Below are positions 45,080-54,462 of a stretch of DNA of 64,000 nucleotides, one piece after another (position 1 is the stretch's first letter; the number at the start of each line of letters is the position of its first letter). The notes under the pieces were generated by a model. That model saw only the letters and a program-made list of their open reading frames with translations, was not told the origin of the DNA and made no database searches. The translations under genes were made by a program, and so were the position numbers. The stretch comes from Fulvivirga ligni (lineage in GTDB: Bacteria > Bacteroidota > Bacteroidia > Cytophagales > Cyclobacteriaceae), in NCBI RefSeq assembly GCF_021389935.1, contig NZ_CP089979.1, positions 3,391,001-3,455,000 of the forward strand, in the 5' to 3' direction.

Positions 45080-45943
45080 ATGAAACGGATATTAGTACCT
45101 ATCGATTTTTCAGAGCAAGCTAAATATGCTTTGAACTTTGCCGCCGAACTTGCTTCGTCTGATAAAGAAATCAACATAACTGTTTTTCATGCTGTGGAGC
45201 AGCCTTTAGAAGGCTATCTGGATCCTACAGGAATAGCAGTGAGCTTAGGGATGGATGCAGATTTACTGCGCATTCTAAAGCAAAATGCTGTAAACAGTAT
45301 GGATGTGTTCTTTAGCGAACTAAATCTCGATGAGAGAAATTTCGATAAAAAGATAGAAGTAGGTACTCCTCATGAAGCAATACAAGAGGAAATAGCCTCA
45401 GTAGGTTATGACCTGGTGATTATGGGAACTACAGGAGCGAGTGGTTTTAAGGAGATATTTATAGGTTCTAATGCGGAGAAGGTGGTCAGAGATGCTCATT
45501 GTCCAGTGATTACGCTTTCCAGCCCGGCTAGCATTAAGTCTATCAAGAATATTGTCTTTGCCAGTGCTACACTTACTGATATATCTGAGGAGCTGATCAC
45601 TGAAATAAAGATTCTTCAGGATCTATTACATGCCAAATTACATATTGTAAGAATTAATACGCCCAACAACTTTGAGCGCGATGAGGTTGTGTTTAAATCT
45701 CTCAGGTTCATCGCTGAAAGGTATATGTTGAAAGATTACACGCTAAACGTATATAACGATTCTTACGAGGAACAAGGCATAATTTCCTTTGCCAATGAAA
45801 TAGATGCCGGCATGATTGCGCTGGGAACGCACGGTAGGAAAGGATTATCTCACTTACTTTCAGGTAGCTTGGCCGAAGATATAGTGAATCATGCCTTTTG
45901 CCCTATCTGGACGTTCCACATTTCTAAACATGAGATTGCATGA
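45080..45943 (+). CDS. Universal stress protein with two UspA domains
   Basis: A 287-residue tandem UspA protein. Domain 1 begins MKRILVPIDFSEQAKYALNF and has IMGTTGASGFKEIFIGSNAE, the ATP-binding loop type; domain 2 (about 150-285) ends with LGTHGRKGLSHLLSGSLAED. It overlaps ccoI by 4 nt (ATGA), so the two are translationally coupled and it belongs to the oxidase assembly operon. In other bacteria such proteins are induced by oxygen limitation. Confidence 0.92.
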   Translation: MKRILVPIDFSEQAKYALNFAAELASSDKEINITVFHAVEQPLEGYLDPTGIAVSLGMDADLLRILKQNAVNSMDVFFSELNLDERNFDKKIEVGTPHEAIQEEIASVGYDLVIMGTTGASGFKEIFIGSNAEKVVRDAHCPVITLSSPASIKSIKNIVFASATLTDISEELITEIKILQDLLHAKLHIVRINTPNNFERDEVVFKSLRFIAERYMLKDYTLNVYNDSYEEQGIISFANEIDAGMIALGTHGRKGLSHLLSGSLAEDIVNHAFCPIWTFHISKHEIA

Positions 45944-48312
45944 TGCAGATCAGGGAGGTGGCCAGTGAGGTGAAATGCTATCACTGCGATGATTTGTGTA
46001 GAGATGAGCCTATTTTATTTGATAATAAGAACTTCTGCTGCACTGGATGTAAAACTATATATGAGCTTTTTCAAGATGATGAACTTAAGGATCTTTATGA
46101 AGTAAGGAACAAATCTAATCCTCATTTAGATGGCAAGTTTGATTTTCTTAAAAGTGAAAAAATAGCCAATGATCTACATTCATTTCTGTCTGATAACCAC
46201 AATGTTATCAGCCTAAGCCTTCCTGATATTCACTGTAGTGCCTGTGTTTATATACTCGAGAATTTAAATGATTTTAACTCTGGAGTAATACAAACTAAAG
46301 TGAACTTTGCTCGTCGAAGTGCGCAGGTACATTATAATCCTCAGCAAATCACTTTGACTGATTTAGCAGCTTTACTTTCTTCCATTGGTTATCCACCTGC
46401 TTTCCATGCGGATACTAAAGAAAAGCCTACTAAAAAGAGAAATCATAGGCTTTCTATTCAAATTGGCGTGGCCGCTTTTTGCTTTGGAAATATTATGCTG
46501 CTCAGTTTTCCGGAGTATTTAGGTATTAAAGAAGGAATGTCACATAGCTTTGACAGGTTCTTCAATTATCTTAACCTGGCTCTTGTTCTGCCATCTGTCT
46601 TTTACGCGGGGAGGGGTTATTTTATATCAGCCTATAAAGGATTCACCCAAGGTTTTATCAATATTGATGTACCGATAGCATTAGGTATGCTTATTCTTTT
46701 CGTCCGAAGCTCATACGAAATAATAAGTGCTACAGGTGCAGGTTATATGGACTCTTTGGCGGGTCTTATTTTCTTCTTGCTAATAGGCAAATGGTTCCAA
46801 AGCAGAACATATGAAAACCTTTCATTTGATAGAGATTATAAAAGCTATTTTCCATTGGCAGTATTACAAATTATAGACAATGAAGAAGTAGCAACGCCCA
46901 TTCAGCAGCTTAAAAAAGGAGATCATATACTTATTCGTAATCAGGAGATTGTTCCTGCAGATGCTATTCTTTTGTCAGACGAAGCCAATATTGATTATAG
47001 CTTTGTTACAGGAGAAGAACGCACCACGCGGGTGAAAAAAGGAGCGCAAATTTTTGCTGGAGGCCGACAGGTAGGTGCTAAGATCCAACTCAGCATTACC
47101 AAAGCCACCTCTCAAAGCTATCTAACCAGCCTTTGGAATAATGATACTTTCAAACAGGAAAAAACGAGCTTGAGCCTCGAAGATAAGATAAGCAAATATT
47201 TTACAGGTATTATTCTGCTCATAACCATCGTTGCTGCTGTATACTGGTACTTTTATAATCCGACAATGATATGGCTGGTCACTACTTCTGTTCTGATTGT
47301 AGCATGTCCATGTGCTCTGGCATTATCAGCCCCTTTCACCCATGGTAATACGCTTAGAATACTTGGCAGAAATAAGTTTTATCTTAAAAGTGCTGATGTG
47401 GCCGAGCGATTAACTGAAGTCAATACCATTGTCTTCGATAAAACAGGAACCATTACCACGGCTGACAATGGTGAGGCTAACCAGTGGATTGATAATATCT
47501 CAGAGTTTGATCAGCGTATTCTTAAAAGCATGACAGCAAATTCTACCCATCCTTTGAGTCAGAAGATTCATTTGCTTTTGGGTAAAGTAATAGAGGTGGA
47601 GTTACAAAATTTTCAAGAGCTGGTAGGGAAGGGGATTGAGGCTGATTACCAGGGGAAAAGGTATAGCTTAGGCTCAGCTTTATGGACATTAGGGCATCAG
47701 GCGGAAGAGGGACAAGCTTTCTTTACAGTGGATGGTCACTTAATTTCTTCTTTTCAAATGCATAATTCATATAGATCTGGGCTTCAAAGTATGATGCAAG
47801 GCTTATCCAGTCAGTATGATTTGCAGTTGCTTTCAGGGGATAATGCGGCGGAAGAAGGAACTTTGAAGAAGATGATTCCAGAACTTAGTCAGATGATTTT
47901 TGGACAAAAGCCAAATGATAAGCTGGCACACGTTAAGTCTATTCAACAGTCTGATTCAAAGGTGCTTATGTTGGGTGATGGATTGAATGATGCTGGTGCG
48001 TTAAGTCAAAGTGACGTAGGTATTGCGGTGGCGGAAGACGTATCTTCGTTTTCTCCTGCTTGCGATGCTATCATTGAGGGTAGCATATTTACAAAACTTG
48101 GCGATTTTCTGAGGTACTTAAGAGGTGCGAGGCATATCATCATTGCCAGCTTTGTCATATCTTTCTTATATAATATTGTTGGTTTGTCTTTTGCAGTAAC
48201 AGGTCATTTAACACCTGTTTTTGCAGCTGTACTTATGCCGTTGAGTAGTATTACGGTAGTGGTGTTTACTACCTTGGCGGGCAATTTATGGGCTGAAAAA
48301 TTGAACTTATAA
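45940..48312 (+). CDS. ccoI: Copper-translocating P-type ATPase for cbb3 oxidase (CcoI/FixI)
   Basis: A 790-residue P1B-type ATPase that supplies copper for cbb3-type cytochrome oxidase assembly. The N-terminal Cys-rich zinc-finger-like region (CYHCDDLC, FCCTGC) is typical of CcoI, followed by a heavy-metal domain with HCSAC, eight membrane helices, the CPCALALS metal-binding motif in helix 6, the phosphorylation site DKTGTIT and the hinge GDGLNDAGALSQSDVGIAV. The downstream ccoS overlaps it by 1 nt. A second in-frame Met follows the first, so the start may be one codon later. Confidence 0.95.
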   Translation: MMQIREVASEVKCYHCDDLCRDEPILFDNKNFCCTGCKTIYELFQDDELKDLYEVRNKSNPHLDGKFDFLKSEKIANDLHSFLSDNHNVISLSLPDIHCSACVYILENLNDFNSGVIQTKVNFARRSAQVHYNPQQITLTDLAALLSSIGYPPAFHADTKEKPTKKRNHRLSIQIGVAAFCFGNIMLLSFPEYLGIKEGMSHSFDRFFNYLNLALVLPSVFYAGRGYFISAYKGFTQGFINIDVPIALGMLILFVRSSYEIISATGAGYMDSLAGLIFFLLIGKWFQSRTYENLSFDRDYKSYFPLAVLQIIDNEEVATPIQQLKKGDHILIRNQEIVPADAILLSDEANIDYSFVTGEERTTRVKKGAQIFAGGRQVGAKIQLSITKATSQSYLTSLWNNDTFKQEKTSLSLEDKISKYFTGIILLITIVAAVYWYFYNPTMIWLVTTSVLIVACPCALALSAPFTHGNTLRILGRNKFYLKSADVAERLTEVNTIVFDKTGTITTADNGEANQWIDNISEFDQRILKSMTANSTHPLSQKIHLLLGKVIEVELQNFQELVGKGIEADYQGKRYSLGSALWTLGHQAEEGQAFFTVDGHLISSFQMHNSYRSGLQSMMQGLSSQYDLQLLSGDNAAEEGTLKKMIPELSQMIFGQKPNDKLAHVKSIQQSDSKVLMLGDGLNDAGALSQSDVGIAVAEDVSSFSPACDAIIEGSIFTKLGDFLRYLRGARHIIIASFVISFLYNIVGLSFAVTGHLTPVFAAVLMPLSSITVVVFTTLAGNLWAEKLNL

Positions 48313-48512
48313 TGTCAGTAATATTTGTATTAATTCTAGTGAGTATGGTGGTAGCCGGAGGGTTCTTATCTCTTTTTATTTGGGCTGTAAAATCAGGCCA
48401 GTTCGAAGATACCATGACCCCGTCCATGAGAGTGCTTTTTGACGATAAGAAAAAAAAGAAGCAACAGAACCAGAATATTAATGAGGCGGAAACTTCTTCA
48501 TCGCCCGTCTAA
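48312..48512 (+). CDS. ccoS: Cbb3 oxidase assembly protein CcoS
   Basis: A 66-residue single-pass protein: MSVIFVLILVSMVVAGGFLS forms the helix, followed by LFIWAVKSGQFEDTMTPSMR, the characteristic CcoS motif, and a Lys-rich tail. It begins in a TAATG overlap with ccoI. The 3' end overlaps the convergent DUF4136 gene by 35 nt. Confidence 0.93.
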   Translation: MSVIFVLILVSMVVAGGFLSLFIWAVKSGQFEDTMTPSMRVLFDDKKKKKQQNQNINEAETSSSPV

Positions 48513-48996
48513 TAGCCTTACGAAGTTCTGCATCACTCATTGTTTCACGCAGTGACATTACCTTCTTGCTGGTCGATTTCCAAATGATTTCTCCTTGTTC
48601 TCTGTCGGTAATATCTATGATTAGAGAACCACGCATAAAGTGGTAATAATCTTCTTCTTTGTATGGATCCCAGAATTGTAAATCTTGCTCTTGAACCCAG
48701 CCCGCATTTGAAGAATCTCTGGATAAAACAATGTGATAATCAAGTAATATGTCCGCGGAATCGTCTAGCTGTGTAAATCCTTTTCTCTGCATTTCTATGG
48801 CTATTTCATTTGAAATCTTATCCATAAAAGCACTATCCATTATGCCCTTTGGGCCATCGTATGATGGTTGACAGCCATTAAGCCAACACCAGGTTTTATA
48901 ATTTTCGAAATCATGCTTGGGACTATAGCTAGTCTGTACTCTCACTGTGGAGCAAGCACCTATGAAGAGAATATAAATGAGCCAATGAGCACGCAT
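48478..48996 (-). CDS. DUF4136 lipoprotein
   Basis: A 172-residue lipoprotein: signal peptide with lipobox FIGAC (Cys15), then a DUF4136 domain (VQTSYSPKHDFENYKTWCWL through DITDREQGEIIWKSTSKKVM). Function unknown; such proteins are common in the outer envelope of Bacteroidetes and Proteobacteria. It is divergent from hemN across a 176-nt spacer and convergent with ccoS, whose 3' end it overlaps. Confidence 0.85.
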   Translation of the reverse strand: MRAHWLIYILFIGACSTVRVQTSYSPKHDFENYKTWCWLNGCQPSYDGPKGIMDSAFMDKISNEIAIEMQRKGFTQLDDSADILLDYHIVLSRDSSNAGWVQEQDLQFWDPYKEEDYYHFMRGSLIIDITDREQGEIIWKSTSKKVMSLRETMSDAELRKAIRRAMKKFPPH

Positions 48997-49045
48997 ATGA
49001 AGGGTTTGAAATAACTAATTAAAAATAATCATTTTAAAAAGCAAC

Positions 49046-49059
49046 CTGATATTTGTCAG
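49046..49059 (+). promoter_or_regulatory. FNR/CRP-like box upstream of hemN
   Basis: CTGAT-ATTT-GTCAG, an inverted repeat with one arm mismatch, 113 bp before the hemN start and in the divergent spacer shared with the DUF4136 gene. Confidence 0.6.
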
Positions 49060-49172
49060 TTTTTCTAGTGAACCAAGTCATTTATTTCCAAGTGATGATC
49101 AGCAATATTTGTATTCGTTAAACAACCAAAAAGGTTGTCATGATGATTTACTGAGCTAATCACTACTAAGAA

Positions 49173-50534
49173 ATGAAAATTCCAGAAGAACTCATTGCCA
49201 AGTATAACGTGCCAGTGCCCCGCTACACGAGTTACCCTACCGTACCTTTTTGGGAAGAGAAGCACGTGGATCAGCAACAGTGGTTAAAGAATGTAAAAAG
49301 AGCTTTTACAGTTTCTAACAAGGAGCATGGCATAAGCTTATATATTCATTTGCCTTACTGTGAGAGCCTTTGTACTTACTGTGCTTGCAATACTAGAATC
49401 ACCAAAAATCACCAGGTTGAGGATAGTTATATTGATGCAGTTTTAGAGGAATGGAATCTATATTGTAGCCAATTTGGTGAAAGACCTTTGATCAGGGAAA
49501 TTCATTTAGGTGGGGGCACACCCACTTTTTTCAGCCCGGAAAATCTTCAGAGGCTCATCATAGGCATCATAGGAAAAGCTCATTTGCACAATGATTACGC
49601 TTTTTCATTTGAAGGCCACCCAAACAATACCACCTATGTGCACCTTAAAGCTTTGTTTGAAGTAGGCTTTAGAAGAGTGAGCTACGGTGTACAGGACCTT
49701 GATTTTAAGGTGCAAAAAGCCATAAACAGAATACAGCCTTACGAAAATGTCATTAGGGCAACGGAAGAGGCCAGAGCCATCGGATACACATCTGTAAATT
49801 TCGATTTGGTCTATGGTTTACCTTTTCAAACAGAGGCTAGTGTACTGGACACTATTGAGAAGACCCTGGAGATGAAGCCAGAGAGAATTGCATTTTATAG
49901 CTATGCTCATGTGCCATGGAAAAGGCCAGGACAGAGAGCCTACACTGAAAAGGACCTGCCTGATAGTAGCTTGAAAAGAAAACTATATGAGTCTGGTAAA
50001 GCCTTGCTTTTAGATCATGGTTATGCAGACATTGGCATGGACCATTTCGCGCTGCCAGGAGACGATCTTTATAAGGCTTATCAATTAAAAACATTGCATA
50101 GAAACTTTATGGGCTACACCTCTAACGCCACAGAACTATTGATAGGACTCGGCGCCAGCGCCATAGGTGATGCCAAATATGCCTATGCTCAGACTGTGAA
50201 AACTGTGGAAGAGTATAAGGCTTTGGTGAACAATGGTATGTTACCTATAGAAAGAGGTCACATTCTTTCTGAAGAAGATCAACAAATCAAAGATTTCATC
50301 CTCGATATTGCTTGCAAAGGAGAATTGTTTTGGGGATATAACCCTGATCTTCTGGACTTTAACACTTCATTTCAGCTTAACACTATGGCGCAGGAAGGAC
50401 TGATCAAACTCTATGAAAATGGACTAAGACTTACTGACTTAGGCATGGCTTTTCTAAGAAATATCTGTTCCGTATTCGATAAAAAACTACAAAGCAAAAA
50501 GAGTCAACAGCCTCTTTTTAGCAAAGCAATATAA
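49173..50534 (+). CDS. hemN: Oxygen-independent coproporphyrinogen III dehydrogenase
   Basis: A 453-residue radical SAM enzyme that decarboxylates coproporphyrinogen III to protoporphyrinogen IX without oxygen, in haem synthesis. The CxxxCxxC cluster is in LPYCESLCTYCACNTR, followed by the GGGTPTFF SAM-binding loop and a C-terminal HemN domain. The length fits true HemN (about 455) rather than the shorter HemW. It is placed among cbb3 oxidase genes and carries the same upstream inverted repeat, consistent with haem supply under low oxygen. Confidence 0.95.
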   Translation: MKIPEELIAKYNVPVPRYTSYPTVPFWEEKHVDQQQWLKNVKRAFTVSNKEHGISLYIHLPYCESLCTYCACNTRITKNHQVEDSYIDAVLEEWNLYCSQFGERPLIREIHLGGGTPTFFSPENLQRLIIGIIGKAHLHNDYAFSFEGHPNNTTYVHLKALFEVGFRRVSYGVQDLDFKVQKAINRIQPYENVIRATEEARAIGYTSVNFDLVYGLPFQTEASVLDTIEKTLEMKPERIAFYSYAHVPWKRPGQRAYTEKDLPDSSLKRKLYESGKALLLDHGYADIGMDHFALPGDDLYKAYQLKTLHRNFMGYTSNATELLIGLGASAIGDAKYAYAQTVKTVEEYKALVNNGMLPIERGHILSEEDQQIKDFILDIACKGELFWGYNPDLLDFNTSFQLNTMAQEGLIKLYENGLRLTDLGMAFLRNICSVFDKKLQSKKSQQPLFSKAI

Positions 50535-50559
50535 TATCAGCATATCCCTAACTTGAAAG

Positions 50560-50590
50560 AACCGACCAGAATGATCTGGCGGTTTTTTTT
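50560..50590 (+). terminator. Terminator after hemN
   Basis: A 10-bp stem with one mismatch (AACCGACCAG at 50560-50569, CTGGCGGTT at 50576-50584) and a run of eight T, 26 nt after the hemN stop. Confidence 0.82.
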
Positions 50591-51033
50591 ATGTTTATAC
50601 CTGAAGTGAAGGGTCTGACATGGATTGGTCTCTGCAGGCTGAACGGTAAGATTCCGGATATTCATCCGCTGCGCTACTGAATTCCGGAATGACGTTATGG
50701 GTTAACGTCTGTTGAGTGTCTGGGGATGAAAAAAGGTAACGAGAATCAAGGTCACCCTGAGCCCCGTCGAAGGGTAGACGGTCGGGACTACATGACTAAT
50801 GTCTTGCTGCTTAGTCGTGCGAAGGAAGAATGTTGAAAAACAGGCTTTGCTCAAGTCCTTAGTGGTAGTTACGGTATATGAAATACTCCAGCTCTCGGAA
50901 GACCTTGCAGCAAGAAAGACTTTTTTGTTACTTTTTTGGTCGATTGCAAAAAAGTAAAGGAACTGTGCAATGGAATATTGCAAGTGACGATCGCATTACA
51001 AATGCTAGGCTCAAACCACCACAAGGTGAAAAC
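50591..51033. other. Gene-free spacer between hemN and the subtilisin
   Basis: A stretch of about 440 nt that holds repeat copy A (50640-50791) and, after it, further low-quality sequence including CTTTTTTGTTACTTTTTTGG, a type of phrase often seen in intergenic repeats. A 93-codon minus-strand frame here is judged not to be a gene because it runs through the repeat. Confidence 0.6.
50640..50791. repeat. Intergenic repeat, copy A
   Basis: Shares two blocks with the copy at 54262-54441: a first block containing ATTCCGGATATTCATCCGCT and ending GAATTCCGGAATGACGTTATG, in which ATTCCGGA and TCCGGAAT are inverted repeats; and a second, CACCCTGAGCCCCGTCGAAG then GGTAGACGGTCGG, which is itself near-palindromic. 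The second block resembles REP-like sequences widespread between bacterial genes. The two copies are in the same orientation. Confidence 0.85.
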
Positions 51034-51064
51034 AAAAAGCTACTCAATGAATGAGTAGCTTTTT
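51034..51064 (-). terminator. Bidirectional terminator after the subtilisin gene
   Basis: A perfect 13-bp stem (AAAAAGCTACTCA at 51034-51046, complement at 51052-51064) with a 5-nt loop and A/T runs at both ends, 14 nt beyond the stop of the S8 peptidase. Confidence 0.9.
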
Positions 51065-51077
51065 GATAAATACTTAA

Positions 51078-54053
51078 TTACTTATTATTAATCACGATTC
51101 TTTCGGTTTTTACTTCTTCACCAATTTTAATAGTTAGTATGTAAACACCGTTTTTCAAGCGGCTAACATCGTATTGTTCAATGTGCTCGCCACGACTTTG
51201 CTTGCCTTTGAAAAGTTGCTGTTCCATAGCAGGTTCAAGCGCATTTTTGATATTTACGCTTACCGGAACATCATCTGATTGTATCTCATATTTCAGATAA
51301 ATCTCACCTTCACTTGGATTAGGGTAAACTAATTCAGTTTTTTCAACCACTGGCGTATCGAATTTGCCACCTTTTCTCGATGCTTTAATCACAAATCTTT
51401 CGCCACCCTGAAGTTTAAGCTTTCCTTCTCCCATCTGGAGTACATCAAGGATTACACCTTCTTCCTTAGGATCAACATCTACATCGAAAGCAAAATCCAT
51501 GGTAAAGGTTTCCTTGCTGCTAATTTGGATACCGTAGATAGTAGCTCCAGGACTTTGTATATGCAGCATGTTTTCACCTACAATTTTTACGCCTTCAAGT
51601 CGAGCTTCTTTTATTCTTTCGAATAATTTAGGTTCTACCTTCACGGCCACTTTACCTCCTCTTTCAAAGAATGGTTTACTAATTTTTTCCTGGAATCCTC
51701 TGTCATAGAACTTTAGATCGATGAAGCTCCAGCCTTTAATAATTCCTCTGATATATAAGCTGCTGATATTTAGAATATTATCATACACCTGGATGTTTTT
51801 CCAAGCTATATTATTATTGTTCTTAACATTAATGCCAACGCCAACACCAGTTTGCTCATTGTACATAGGATCAGTAGGAGATTCTATACGGGCTAATAGA
51901 CAGAAGTGGTGGATGTCATTAACGAAATCAGCTGGATTAGGTGGGTACCATGGAATCTCAATGATTTTCGTTGCTCCTGGAGCAATAGGAGGAATGGATA
52001 CGGTGTTGATTTTATCGCCATTCAATACGCCAGCCAGGTTGTAGTTGATCCAGTTAGTTGGCCATACCAATCCGGTAGATGCTTTAGAGAAATAGAGTGA
52101 AAGGTTGGCGCATTCACTGGTAACAGAACTTCTGTTAGTAACCTTTACATAAACACCGTTCGGTGAGTATAATTTGTACTCAGGGTTTTGGTGTTTAGTG
52201 CCACCATCCAGGCTTTGTCTTACCCAGATATCCTGACTTATCCACATAGGGCCATTGTCAGGGTTAGGTTCTACACCAGTATCAAAAGGACGATCTTTTG
52301 AATAGATGTCATAATTAACAGCAGTTGGCAACATTGACTGAGCCATAATTACAGCTGCTTCTGCATCTACTAAGCCATAACCCATTTCATTGTGCCAGGT
52401 TCCATTAGGTCGGCCAGCAGTGGCACCATAAGCGTAGCCGCCTACTTTTTGTGCCGTTTGCTCTATGATATCCTCTACTTCATCATGTGTAAGACAATCA
52501 TTGACAGACAAAATCAGTGCAGCCACACCCGCTACCATAGGGCATGCCGAAGATGTTCCGTTAAACCAAATGGTATAGTCATCATCAGTATAATCAGTGG
52601 TTACAAGTGTGCCTCCCAGATTAGGATGAATAGTGGTGGATGGGTTGTAGCCTGAGGCTCCCTGTCTGTCAGTAGTTGAGATCAGTACTCCGGGTGCCAT
52701 TACATCCAGATTAACGCCATAGTCGCTACCCCAACCTTCACCATCGCAAGAGGATGGGCTCTTTCTTTCACCACAAGGGCTCATGGCGCCCACAGAGATG
52801 ATATCAGGATTACTGTTTGCTGGATAACTAACATTGCCGTTGCCATTTCCAGCGGCGAAAACCACAATAGTTCCCAGGCCACCTCGTCCATTGTTTAGCG
52901 CATTTGTGATGGCATTGTCAATCAATGCACTGGCCAGGCTGGTATGGCCCCAGGAGTTACTGATAACCTCAGCACCATTTTGCCAGGCCCAGTTAATACC
53001 ATCGGCCAGTTCCTGTTTCACCGTAGGTGTTAGATATAATGAATTACTAATGGAAATGAGTTGCGCATTAGGGGCTACGCCAGATACACCGCGATGGTTA
53101 TCTTGCGATGCCGCAATTATGCCTGCACAGGCTGTGCCATGACTACCTAATACTTGAGCAGGTGATGTACCTGTACCTGTATCGAAGCCAGTTCCGAAAG
53201 TATTGCCTGATAAGTCAGGGTGATTCATTTCAAAACCGTGGTCAAGCACTGCCACTTGTACCTCACGAGAGCCTTTAGTGATGTCCCAGGCATCGAAAGC
53301 TTTTATGTCGATACCTGAACCACCATACTGACCTGTGTTTTTCAAGCCCCACTGATCAGCCAGTAGAGGATCATTTGAGGACTGAGTCATGTTTTCTAAT
53401 AAGAAATCAGGCTCGGCGTGCGCAAATGCCCCAGATTCATAAAGTTTGTTGGCTATTTCTAGTGCATTTAATTTTTGATTTGCTTGAGTTCTCAGAGTGA
53501 ACCATTGTGGCATAAATTTATTCTGGCCAACAATTTCAGCTCCAAGCTCTGATGCCATTTTAGTCAGAATAGCTAAATCCTTGTCATTTTTAAGCTTTAC
53601 ATACAGATATTCAGATAAGCCTACTTTTTCACCTTCGCTATCTGTGAAATAAGGAGCAGCTTCGGTGATGTCAGCATTAGCTTCCAGTTCACTGAGGTAA
53701 GTTAGGTAGCTTTTTGCAGTGAGCTTTTTGGTCAATTGAACTTCTGCCCAATTATGTGTTTCAGGCTGTTTAAAGACCTTTACAGTTTGCTCAGAGTTAT
53801 CAGATTTGAATTGAGTTACTTCTGAGCCATTGATCATCTTTTGCAGACTTTCAGCATCGTTAATGCTGGAACTCGTGACCAAATAAACAAATTTCGTATT
53901 GAGCGTAAGAGGTTTCTTTTCTCCCTTGTAGTAGTAAAAGTACTCTTGTCCGTAGAGCAGGGAGGTGAAAGATGATAAACAAACTAAGAGCAGCACTTTG
54001 AGCATACCCCCTAATGGTGCTTTCCTGTGGTTTAGATAAACGGTTGGTTTCAT
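51078..54053 (-). CDS. T9SS-secreted subtilisin-like serine peptidase (S8)
   Basis: A 991-residue secreted protease. The signal peptide is preceded by a basic N-terminus (hydrophobic core about 18-34, cleavage near LLYGQ). A propeptide-like region follows (to about 235), then the S8 domain: Asp in VAVLDHGFEMNHPDL, His in GSHGTACAGIIAA, the oxyanion Asn in VVFAAGNGNGN and Ser in NGTSSACPMVAGVAALIL. An adhesive/beta region follows and a C-terminal type-A sorting domain (LVYPNPSEGEIYLKYE, ending VKTERIVINNK). It would be exported by the type IX system and anchored or released. It is flanked on both sides by copies of one intergenic repeat. Confidence 0.94.
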   Translation of the reverse strand: MKPTVYLNHRKAPLGGMLKVLLLVCLSSFTSLLYGQEYFYYYKGEKKPLTLNTKFVYLVTSSSINDAESLQKMINGSEVTQFKSDNSEQTVKVFKQPETHNWAEVQLTKKLTAKSYLTYLSELEANADITEAAPYFTDSEGEKVGLSEYLYVKLKNDKDLAILTKMASELGAEIVGQNKFMPQWFTLRTQANQKLNALEIANKLYESGAFAHAEPDFLLENMTQSSNDPLLADQWGLKNTGQYGGSGIDIKAFDAWDITKGSREVQVAVLDHGFEMNHPDLSGNTFGTGFDTGTGTSPAQVLGSHGTACAGIIAASQDNHRGVSGVAPNAQLISISNSLYLTPTVKQELADGINWAWQNGAEVISNSWGHTSLASALIDNAITNALNNGRGGLGTIVVFAAGNGNGNVSYPANSNPDIISVGAMSPCGERKSPSSCDGEGWGSDYGVNLDVMAPGVLISTTDRQGASGYNPSTTIHPNLGGTLVTTDYTDDDYTIWFNGTSSACPMVAGVAALILSVNDCLTHDEVEDIIEQTAQKVGGYAYGATAGRPNGTWHNEMGYGLVDAEAAVIMAQSMLPTAVNYDIYSKDRPFDTGVEPNPDNGPMWISQDIWVRQSLDGGTKHQNPEYKLYSPNGVYVKVTNRSSVTSECANLSLYFSKASTGLVWPTNWINYNLAGVLNGDKINTVSIPPIAPGATKIIEIPWYPPNPADFVNDIHHFCLLARIESPTDPMYNEQTGVGVGINVKNNNNIAWKNIQVYDNILNISSLYIRGIIKGWSFIDLKFYDRGFQEKISKPFFERGGKVAVKVEPKLFERIKEARLEGVKIVGENMLHIQSPGATIYGIQISSKETFTMDFAFDVDVDPKEEGVILDVLQMGEGKLKLQGGERFVIKASRKGGKFDTPVVEKTELVYPNPSEGEIYLKYEIQSDDVPVSVNIKNALEPAMEQQLFKGKQSRGEHIEQYDVSRLKNGVYILTIKIGEEVKTERIVINNK

Positions 54054-54462
54054 AATTAGATTGGTAATTGATTTTTCTTACTCTATCAAAGCTTTTCAGA
54101 ATCCGCTTGTGGTTTAGGTTAATTGAGAATCAAAATTAGCAGGAGAGAGGCCTGAAGGATAGAGGAAAATTCACCCAAATTAAAGGGAAGAAATCCCCTT
54201 GATTTTAGGGGAAAAAGGGGTAGTTTATAATAAGTGTTATGAGGAGGAGTCTTCTGTGGGATGAACAGTGAGATTCCGGATATTCATCCGCTGCGCTACT
54301 GAATTCCGGAATGACGTTATGGTTAACGCCTGGGGGGTGTCTGAGATGATGAAAGACGTTGAAATGATATTATAATGATGCAATTAGTGAAGGCAACCAG
54401 AGTCACCCTGAGCCCGTCGAAGGGTAGACGGTCGGTACTACCCAAGAGATTATACCTGGCCC
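54054..54462. other. Spacer between subtilisin and rhodanese genes
   Basis: About 410 nt without a gene. It holds repeat copy B (54262-54441) and a small hairpin (TCCCCT at 54194-54199 with AGGGGA at 54207-54212), which on the minus strand is followed by TTTCTT and could end transcription from the rhodanese gene. The promoter of the subtilisin should also be here, but no clear consensus is seen. Confidence 0.6.
54262..54441. repeat. Intergenic repeat, copy B
   Basis: Direct copy of the repeat at 50640-50791. The first block is almost identical, and the second (GTCACCCTGAGCCCGTCGAA then GGGTAGACGGTCGG) also matches; about 50 nt of unique or diverged sequence lies between the blocks here compared with about 15-20 nt in copy A. 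Confidence 0.85.

Noticed and set aside
50702-50983. 93-codon minus-strand frame after hemN
   Set aside because: It runs through the intergenic repeat shared with 54262-54441, and its translation looks like a repeat-derived artefact with no start signal or family features.
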